Source: Fragum whitleyi
Lineage: Eukaryota; Mollusca; Bivalvia; Cardiida; Cardiidae
Direction: 5' to 3'
DNA: 64,000 bases
Assembly: GCA_948146395.1 (NCBI GenBank)
Contig: OX411559.1
Coordinates: 3,024,501 to 3,088,500, forward strand
Shown here piece by piece: positions 56,000 through 64,000 of this stretch (positions within the stretch are counted from its first letter, which is position 1; each line of letters opens with the position of its first letter). The position numbers and the translations under genes are program-made. The notes beneath the pieces were generated by a model. It had not been told where the DNA came from. It saw only the letters and a list, made by a program, of their open reading frames with translations, and ran no database searches.

Positions 56000-57010
56000 T
56001 TTGGTATAATTTATGGAATTTCCATTTGCTGTTTTAACCTGCTTGCCCATGACAAATCGCCTCAAAACTTGAAATGTGACAAGTCCAGGGTCCCCATGCG
56101 CGAGTCTGAGTAAGACGAAGCGCACGCATGTCGTGCATGAAAAACTCAAAAAAAGTAGTTTCGTTTGCTTTTCACTCCCTTGAACGAGCGACTCGAAACT
56201 TGGAAAGAAGCACGGTGGGCAGCCCCCCCCCCCCCCCCCCCCCTTAACACAATAGCGATCCTGGATAAGCTCACTTCGCCAAAGTGCACGCCCACTGCGC
56301 ACGCACCCCCCCTCTCCAAAGACATTTTTGTTTGCTGTTTTGACCCCCTTGATTTTGACCAAGCGACTCGAAACCTGGAACGTGGCAAGGCAGTGGGGTT
56401 CCCTGGACACATGCCCCAGCCCTTGTCAGGTTGTTCAGCCAAAGCCCTCTCAGCCCTCGCTCATCGTGAGAAAAACCCAAAAATTGATTAATCGCTCTGT
56501 TCTGACCCCTTTGACATTGACCATATGACTCGACACTCCAACCGTGGTCCCCTGCGCGAATACACCAGTCCGGGTCAGATCGGTCAGATGAAGCAAACTC
56601 TCTATGTGTGAGACCTTGGTATAAATTCTACGAATTTTCTTTAGCCGTTTTGACCCGCTTGACCTTGGCTGATCAACTAGAAACTCAAAATATTAAAACA
56701 GGAGGGCCTCTAGGCACAAGCGCGAGTCAGGATTGGGAAGCTTAGCCGAAGCGCACGCATGTAGCGCATGAAAACCTCAAAAATGTCATTTTCGCTTGCC
56801 GTTTTAACCGTTTGACCTTGACCTAGTTACTCGCAACTTGGTACGTAGCAAGACTGCCGGGTTCCCTTGGCACATGTACGGGCCTGGATCGGATCACTCA
56901 GCCAAAGTGCTTGCGCGCCACACACGTACCCCCTCCCTTGGCATTTTCGTTTGCAATTTTGACACCCTTGACCAAGCGGCTCGAAACTCTGAACTTTACA
57001 ATTTGGTTGG
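56000..57010. repeat. GC-rich degenerate minisatellite (~150-bp units)
   Basis: Seven marker phrases of the form TTGCNGTTTTGACCC...TTGACC occur at about 56,024, 56,164, 56,330, 56,495, 56,642, 56,795 and 56,950, i.e. every 140-166 bp. Each is followed by GACTCGAAAC and GCGCACG-type words. A run of about 20 C at 56,223-56,242 lies inside. The several overlapping ORFs of 65-140 codons come from higher G+C and lack motifs. Confidence 0.75.
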
Positions 57011-57756
57011 GTCCAACACTTATTCGCATGATCTTAAAATTTGTTTTGATATTAGCTGTTAGTTCCATTTTACAGTTTTTTCCAAAATGCCTTATTTTCA
57101 TTCAATTTCTGAAGTATGCAGGCTTTACAAAGGATGTGCAGCAAAAGCTTTTGTTACTAAGTTTTCATTGTCCATTACTGATATATTTATCAAAGCTGTA
57201 AAAGATAATCTTTAACACATAGATGGAGGCAAATTGTCCCTTGATCGGATTTATCAGGGCGCGTTCTCATACAAAAAGTAAAACATCGTTATATAAATTT
57301 TCTTTATCTTGAATTCATTATGTAGTTCTGCAAGTGAACCTCTTCAAGGTTATCAATGAGCGGAGTTTTGGACTATATCTGAGTATACCACAAATCATAT
57401 GCGAGTAGAAACAAAAAAAAAGTCATCTTTAAATTTTCTTATGATAAAGAACGATTTCAAATGTTTATCCCTTTCGCCACAGAATTACCTTCTATAAACG
57501 TCCGTAACTTTTGATCCCGGTTGACTCTTCCCAGGGAAATAGCACTCCCTTTTTCAAATTAGAACAATATCAAATCTTCTTCATTTTTAGCGGCTTATTA
57601 ATTTTGATTTAGAATAAGAGTGGACCTGTTTTTGAAGGGTTCATAATTTACTTGGGTAATACAGAAGGGTTAGGGGTATTTTTAATTTCTACTCGAGTGA
57701 TGTTTTTGTCTGGTTTTTCCTTTACATTTCTAGTTTGACTGGACTTCAGCCACAAT
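57011..57756. other. No gene seen
   Basis: A 96-codon ORF starting inside the minisatellite (56,911) ends here; no motif. Otherwise unrecognised. Confidence 0.4.
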
Positions 57757-57765
57757 TTCTGGATC

Positions 57766-58169
57766 CATTCGGAACATCGCTCGGACTTTTCCGTAACTTG
57801 ATAAGTACATCGGACGTAAGTGTAGTAATTTTGGTCATTTTTTAGGTAATTCGGCTACTGGTGGGTATTTCGGTTAATACGCATGATGAAAATCTCTTTT
57901 TATTAATTCTTTCCGTTCGACTTTCAAGATCTTTCGGGCATATTATAGTTTAATGACAAAACGCAGTAAGACACTGCGTTTTGTTATCAAATTATAATAT
58001 TTCAATTTTTATTCTATCGTTGATTTTGTTTTGCGCAACGTCATCCTTGGCGGGATCGTTTGTGTTTGTGACGTCATATAAACCCACGTGCAAAATGACG
58101 CGCTTTCATGGCTGCGTCCGTATTATTCCCGAGTTCTATTCCGTAGAATCGCCGAGGGTTCCCGATTGT
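57766..58169 (-). mobile_element. Family J MITE (copy 2)
   Basis: Reverse complement of 7201-7595 along its length. Flanked by TTCTGGATC (57,757-57,765) and TTCAGGATC (58,170-58,178), a 9-bp duplication with one mismatch, which independently supports the 9-bp target size. Confidence 0.8.
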
Positions 58170-58400
58170 TTCAGGATCGTAACAAATAGTCGAAGTCAAC
58201 CGTAAAAATGAAATGATATAAGCGGAAATTAAACATTATGGTGCAGACGCCATATCTTTCTATACAAACACATTGCTATAATTGAGAAATGGACATATAT
58301 GGAGTTCTTGCATATCATCAATTGATATCATGCGATATCTCAATTGACATCTAGAAGTATCAAAAGGTCATCTATTCTGTCATATGCAATTTAATTGTAC

Positions 58401-58829
58401 CATTGGTAACATCATGGAATTGCCATTCACCTCGATCGGAATAATTCTAAATCGGTCTCGACCGCTTTATTCAGTCAATCCTTATTTTAACTCAAATCAT
58501 TCAAAAACGATCCAAAATCGTTAAAAAACAATCCGAAATCGTTTAAAATTATCAGTTTCATTGAATTTGATCAAATTATCCCTCTATCTTTAGCCTGTGT
58601 GGTTTTTAAAGCACCGGGTTGGTATGTAAAGACACACAAATTGGAAAATAAATACATTTTGAAAATGTGAGTAATAAATATCGCTAATTTCGTGATTTTG
58701 AGGAAATTGGCAATATTGTAATATCTCCCGTATTCTTCGTTTAAAACCCGCTCTTCAAACTCAATCAATTTCATTCCAAAATCATTCAAATACCATTCAC
58801 CTTGTTATATACACGTTGTTGGTAACTGC
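58401..58829 (-). mobile_element. Family A MITE, inverted, diverged
   Basis: Starts GGTAACATCATGGAATTGCC and ends CACGTTGTTGGTAACTG. Palindrome arms AATATCGCTAATTTCGTG / AATTGGCAATATTG are degraded. Confidence 0.72.
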
Positions 58830-58925
58830 TTTCATAGAAAAGATCATTCGTATGAAGACTTATGCAATCTGAGTTAATAGAACAATCATTAAAAATTTTG
58901 CAAAAAACACAATTAAGAATCTTGA

Positions 58926-58975
58926 AACAAGAGGACCATGATGGTCCGTTATCGCTCACTTTTGTCCTCTTGACT
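58926..58975. repeat. Isolated pearl-like left end
   Basis: ACAAGAGGACCATGATGGTCC then CGCTCACTTTTGTCCTCTTG. The start and the ...CGCTCAC word match the left edge of the array at 59,404, and the segment is itself palindromic (AAGAGGAC / GTCCTCTT). Confidence 0.5.
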
Positions 58976-59237
58976 CCAGCCTTATAAAATCGAATTGCCT
59001 CTGACATTTGGTTTATTATTCAGTTTGTTTCGGGATGAAACTGTGGATGGCTGTTTCATAAAACAGAGAAAACAGAAGTTGTTCAAAACGTAGATTGGAA
59101 TAAGTGTTCATTCAATAATGTTTGATCTACTTTTGGATTACTCAAGCGCATCGTAGCGGTAATGTATCTTATTGATTTACATTGGCCAATTCATTCATTT
59201 GTAAGATGGGCGGGATAACAGAACAATAATATATATA

Positions 59238-61200
59238 TTGTGACGTCAATTTTTAAGGGCGTTATAAGTGTTGCGGAAGGTTGAAATGATGAATTTCGAG
59301 AATTTTGACGATTTTTCGCAAAAATTCGGGTCATATTATAAATAGATTATAAAATTTGTGCTAATAAAATACCAAATTTATTAAACTCGTCATCTATAAA
59401 CAAACAAGAGGGCCGTTGGCCCTCGGTCGCTCACCTGAGAAAAAAGCTTCATTACCTAGGTATGTCCATGCAACCACAGAAAAAGAGATTTTCACTTATT
59501 CAATCAGATAACATTTGAAATAATCATTCCCCCCCTCTGCTCCTCCCCTTGACATTATTCATTTAAGCTTTTTTCATAAAAGGTCTGTGATCAGCTAATC
59601 TATGCCAGATATACAGGCTGAGTCTGAGACTTTTAAAGTTTTCTTTAATTAGTTGATCAATCCATGTCAAATATAAAGGCTGTAGGGATTCAAAATTCTC
59701 AACAAAGCACTCCCCCCTCCCCCAAGATGCTCTGCACCTGGTGAACCTACAGTCATGATTTTAGCTAATTCAATATATGTCCATATGCTGATCATCCATA
59801 CCAATTTTCAAGTCTGTAGGACTCCTGGCTCATTAGAAGAATTTTAAAGATTTCAAAAATGATCCAAAGTACTACCCCCTCCCCAAGACACTCAGCACCT
59901 GGTGACCCTACAGTCATGATTTTAGCTATTATTAATGTCAATATATTGATCACCTATGACAATTTTCAAGTCTGTAGGGTTCCTGATCCAGGAGAAGAAT
60001 AAAGTTAAAGATTTCAAAATTGATCCAAAGTACTACCCCCTGCCCCCTAATGCTCCGCATCTGGTAGCCCTACATTCATGATTTTAGCTATTTTATTTAA
60101 GATCCATATGCTTATCATCCATGCCAATATTGAAGTCCGTAGGGCTCCTGGTTCATTAGAAGATGAAGATTAAAGTTACAAAATTTTCACAAAAGTACTC
60201 CCCCCTCCCCCTGGTGCTCCGCACCTGGTGGCGTAACAGTCATGATTTTAGCTATTTATATTAAGGTCTATGAGCTGATCCTCCATGCCAATTTTCAAGT
60301 CTGTAGGGCTTGTGGTTCAGAAGAAGAAGAAGGTTTAAGATTACAAAATTTTCCCAAAAGTACTATCCTCTCCCCCCTGGGGCTACGCACCTGGTGAATC
60401 TACAGTCATGATTTTAGGTATTTTTATAAAGGTCCATATGCTGATCATCCATGCCAATATTCAAATCTGTAGGTCTCCTGGTTTAGAAGAAGAAAAAGGT
60501 TAAATATTACAAAATTTTCATCATAGTACTACCCCCTCCCCCCTGGTGCTCCGCACCTGGTGGCCCTACAGATATGATTTTAGCTACCTTTATTAAGGTC
60601 TATGGGGTGATCATCCATGCAAAATTTCAAGGCTGTAGGCCTTCATGGTCAGAAGAAGAAGAAGGTTAAATATTACAAAAATTACCAAAAGTACTACCCC
60701 CTCCCCCTGATGCTCCGCACCTGGTGGCCCAACAGATATGATTTTAGCTATTTTTATTAAGGTCTATCAGCTGATCATCCATACCAAATTTCAAGGCTGT
60801 AGGGCTGCTGGTTTAGAAGAAGATGATTTTTTAAGATTTTCTTAAATTTTTAACTTTTGTTGCCATAGCAACCACAGTTTTTCACCGATTTCAATTCTTT
60901 TAGCAATTTTTAAAGGGGACCACCTAAGGAACATTTCTGTCAAGTTTGGTTAAAATTGGCCTAGTAGTTTAGGAGGAGATGTCGTTTAAAGAAATTGTTG
61001 ACGGACGACGGACGACGGACGACGCACGACGGACGACGCACGGACGCCGGACAAAAGGTGATCACAATAGCTCACATGAGCACGTTGTGCTCAGGTGAGC
61101 TAATAAAAACTCGGTGCAGGATCGTTTTTATCTGTTTATAGATGACTCGTTTGATAAATTCGGTATTCAATGACCACTCGTTCAATATCCTGTATATCTA
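59238..61200 (-). mobile_element. Family D hairpin element (copy 4), split by a pearl-like array
   Basis: The left part runs TTGTGACGTCAATTTTTAAG to CTCGTCATCTATAAAC. The right part runs TAAAAACTCGGTGCAGG to CAATATCCTGTATAT. The insertion point lies in the hairpin region. The far left ~170 bp of the family is missing. Confidence 0.78.
59404..61102 (+). mobile_element. Pearl-like (Helitron-related) array, nested
   Basis: The left end ACAAGAGGGCCGTTGGCCC leads to CGGTCGCTCACCTGAG. About seven or eight ~160-bp core units follow, marked by ATGATTTTAGCTA at about 59,754, 59,911, 60,071, 60,237, 60,401, 60,572 and 60,735. Then come a unique stretch, a GACGGACGAC microsatellite at about 61,003-61,052, and the right end GTGCTCAGGTGAGCTA. 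Cores plus ACGG-type microsatellite plus short unique ends is the published layout of bivalve pearl elements (established knowledge). No target duplication is evident, as for Helitrons. Confidence 0.8.
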
Positions 61201-62006
61201 GTCTCAAAGACTAAAAAAACCTTTAAGGGAAGGAAACATTTGGATGATAAAGAAATTGCTTGTAACATTACTTCTAGGGTACATGTATCTACAGAGTATT
61301 TGTCAAACGTTAACATCTTTCAAGACAATAAGAACTTCAAAGATACCGTCTTTGGTACTAGTTTCTGTCTACATGACAAAGTTAAATGGCGTCATACGTT
61401 AAAAGATGTATGAGTAATAACATTATCGTTTTAAACCTATTTGCCAAAAAACGAGAAGTTGTAACGTGAAAAGTAAAAGTGACATGAACGATAAAGATTT
61501 GTCTTTTTGTAAGATAAAACCGAACATTATGACCTTTTTTTAATGAAATGAAACATTCCCTTGGCATGTAAGACGAAAAGGTAATTGGCTACTGTTTACG
61601 AGAAAATAATCGTATTATTTACAGACAAGTAATAATAACGCACTGTGATTCGACCTTGTCATGTGAGATGCTCGGGGATAGAATGTTTAAAAGTACCATG
61701 AAATATCTCAAATCAATTATTTTCTTCCGTTTGTTTATTTCTGGAAGATTAAGACTAAAGAAATCTATTGTTTTGTCGTTTTTGAACGGGCAATTAAGGT
61801 TTGCTTTAAACAATTACGAAGCGAAATTAAAATGTATTGTTTCGCACAGAATCATTAGGATTAACGATTGTCTGTTGTTTCAAGTCTATATGAACACGCG
61901 ATACAACATAGCTAATATGACAGTATAGTCTAAAACATCACAAAATAGATTAAAAAAGGAGACATTTTGATAGGTCATTGCATTTTCTTTATAAATTATC
62001 ATATCT
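61201..62006. other. No gene seen
   Basis: A 90-codon ORF at 61,656-61,928 and two short reverse ORFs have no recognised motif. Confidence 0.4.
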
Positions 62007-62078
62007 AGGGGTCAGTGCAATATTATTGTAAGTGCCTATAAATTTATAGGCACTTACAATAGTATTGCCCTGACCCCT
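62007..62078. repeat. 72-bp near-perfect palindrome
   Basis: AGGGGTCAGTGCAATATTAT plus TGTAAGTGCCTATAAATT is mirrored by AATTTATAGGCACTTACA plus ATAGTATTGCCCTGACCCCT with almost no spacer. Only a few positions do not pair. Confidence 0.85.
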
Positions 62079-62100
62079 TGTTCTTCGTAACGTTTAAAGC

Positions 62101-62233
62101 AGTCCTATGTTCAGAATGAACAAAACGGAGCAAACTGTTTGTGACTTAAAGCCCGCTCGCACGCAGGTGCGAGTGCAAAGCGGTGTATAATTTGCAAACA
62201 GTTAACACCGTTTTATCATCCTGAACTGAGGGT
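62101..62233. mobile_element. Family B palindromic MITE (copy 5)
   Basis: TATGTTCAGAATGAACAAAACG at the left (first bases worn) and CGTTTTATCATCCTGAACTGAGG at the right, with core CGCACGCAGGTGCGAG. Confidence 0.7.
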
Positions 62234-62285
62234 TCAAGTGGGACCTATGACATATACTGATATAATTATCAAAGACCCATATAAC

Positions 62286-62350
62286 AGCCCTGCGTTCAGG
62301 ATGACAAAACGGTGCAAACAGTTTTCCAAATTTACCCCGTTTTGCACTTA
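62286..62350. mobile_element. Family B MITE, left half only (copy 6)
   Basis: GCCCTGCGTTCAGGATGAC through ACCCCGTTTTGCAC, then unrelated sequence. Confidence 0.7.
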
Positions 62351-63540
62351 ACATTTACAATGGAATTATTGAAAATTTTCATCATAATATCCCCCCATTT
62401 GTCTTCACATGGAAAAAAATGATCCTATGTCTTTAAATCCTTGGGCTAAGTATCAGTGCGGGAACATAAATAAACATGGACAGTTGTCCGAGAAATATGT
62501 TTGTACCTGCATATTAGGTAACAATTTGATCCTTGAGTGTGACCTTACATTAAACCTGTAGTATGATGAAAGTTCGAAATGACATTTTTAGCTTAGAGCT
62601 AGTAGTATGTTGAAACATTGCAAAAAATTACAAACAATCGTGTTGTTATTTAAACGCTTGCTGAAACATTCAAGAAATGTCACTCCGTGTACTATAAATT
62701 ATTAAGTTCCACTGACAGAAAGCCAGACAGGTCCTTTTCATTGCATCGTATCATCTGTTAGTAAAAGCTTTGAGGTCATATATGTAAACTTTCTGCGTCA
62801 ACTGAATATTTAAAAGGGCATAAAGGTTTTAATCGAATCGTACAAGCTAACTTGGGTCGACATTCTCTGTAGTTCCCAATTAATCCTATATCACATATAA
62901 AATTGAGTTGAGTTGTAAACGGGATGGTTAGCTTTTGATATTGTGCATTAAGTCTAACAAAAGGCACCAATTAAAATGTCATACCGGAAAGGACATTACG
63001 ACATAATATTTCCCGGGAGAAATAATCTCTTGTCTGGGATTATGTCTGGTCTGTCATATTAGAGATATTACGTCATTCAGAGAGACATTCCTAAAGATTG
63101 CCTGTTGCAATATTTATGTGAATTAATACTGTCCAGCCTAATGAACACAACTTCGATGTACAACGGTCCAAATATATTGATTTGTGTTTTGAGTCTTGGC
63201 GTAGAAAATGTAGATCGCTGTTGTCTTCAACCCTTCAATTACACCGGTATGGCATTTAACCTTGGTCAATATCCGCCGATTTACTTTAAAAAATTCCATG
63301 CATAGTTGCCAAAAATCATAAAAGCTAAGAGCCGGCTTTTTTTCTAGTTACGTATCCGCCTCCTACACAAACAACATATTTTTTTACATGTTAAGGACTC
63401 GCTGTCAGTTAACTTTTGGATAATTAAGGCTTCAAAATAGAAAGAAATATCTGCGGATGATTAGAGTTTAGTAGTGTGTAAGTTAAACTAACATAATTTG
63501 AGAAAATAGGCGAAATATTTAAGCACTAAGACAATTTTTT
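62351..63540. other. No gene seen
   Basis: Short ORFs (for example 63,105-63,305) without recognised motifs; no repeat family identified. Confidence 0.4.
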
Positions 63541-63544
63541 TTTT

Positions 63545-63562
63545 GGGGGGGGGGGGGGGGGG
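63545..63562 (+). repeat. Poly-G tract
   Basis: About 18 consecutive G, just after a T-run. Such tracts can form G-quadruplexes (established knowledge) and are assembly-error prone. Confidence 0.9.
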
Positions 63563-64000
63563 TGTACGATATAATCAATGGCTTATATGAGTAAAGATTT
63601 TTCAATAAAAGTGTTGAACATTTACACGTTCATTTATCAACTTGAGAATACCAGGGTTTCGTTCGTTTATTCTTACGAATGAATTTATTTGGCCTACCGT
63701 CTACTTGGCACATTTCACTGAATCTGTCGTAGTTGACTCTCTTCTGTTGTCTTCGCAACCGGTTGTACGGTGTATTTATATTAATTTTCTAGTAATCTAA
63801 ATGAATCCGACATTCTAGATCGTTGAAATTCTTGTATAACTACATATATACGGTCCCCATAGATGTGCCATAGATGTTCGTCACTTTCATACGTGCGGCC
63901 ACGTTCCCTCGAGATATTAATGCAATGGTTTCACTGGAAATAGCCCCTAATGTATTCATGTCACAGAGATATAATTTCGTTTATACAAACGTTACAAAGG
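63563..64000. other. No gene seen
   Basis: No recognised content to the window end. Confidence 0.4.

Noticed and set aside
55979..57201. Cluster of overlapping ORFs up to 143 codons on both strands
   Set aside because: They sit on a GC-rich tandem array with a poly-C run. Stop codons are rarer there, and no protein motif is present.
59404..61102. Regularly spaced repeats resembling a CRISPR-like array
   Set aside because: Period ~160 bp with similar sequence throughout each unit and eukaryotic context; it fits a pearl-type transposon array, not repeats separated by unique spacers.

Overview
The window is repeat-dense, AT-rich eukaryotic DNA with no intact protein-coding gene that I can recognise. 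Several signs point to a bivalve mollusc: tRNA-headed SINEs, two pearl-like arrays with ~160-bp core repeats next to a GACG/CCGT microsatellite, a (CGA)n-bearing dispersed repeat, a Tx1/L1-like LINE, a Tc1 transposon and a Penelope fragment. The species cannot be named from the sequence. It is best read as an intergenic or intronic transposon graveyard.

Layout. 1-13,700: a possible LTR end, many copies of one ~440-bp MITE (family A), two ~970-bp elements flanked by TTAA with ~290-bp inverted arms, a Penelope GIY-YIG fragment split by a MITE with a 9-bp target duplication, and paired reverse-strand SINEs. 13,700-24,500: a decayed LINE fragment, a SINE with an 11-bp target duplication, several palindromic elements, a complete but disabled Tc1 element (20,795-22,398), and the first copy of hairpin family D. 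24,500-33,500: microsatellites (ATT, poly-A, a 600-bp GAA/GAT tract), a pearl-like array and more MITEs. 33,500-37,800: a nearly full ORF2 of a minus-strand LINE, broken by one stop and about three single-base shifts.

39,670-55,985 is the main structure: a direct tandem segmental duplication (copy 1 about 39,670-48,585; copy 2 about 49,178-55,985). Each copy carries insertions the other lacks, so the partner shows the empty target site and the target duplications can be read directly. Identity is mosaic: 99-100% islands sit among stretches near 80-93%. One 325-bp island differs at only three positions, all silent in an open frame. 56,000-57,010 is a GC-rich degenerate minisatellite. 57,700-64,000 holds further MITEs, a pearl-like array nested inside a family D hairpin element, a 72-bp near-perfect palindrome, and a poly-G tract.

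There are no operons or cooperating genes. The coding sequence present (Tc1 transposase, LINE endonuclease/RT, Penelope GIY-YIG) belongs to mobile elements and is broken in every case. What the window mainly offers is a nested record of insertions, with family A MITEs alone making up roughly a tenth of the sequence. Family letters used here (A, B, D, G, J, K, L and so on) are my own labels.
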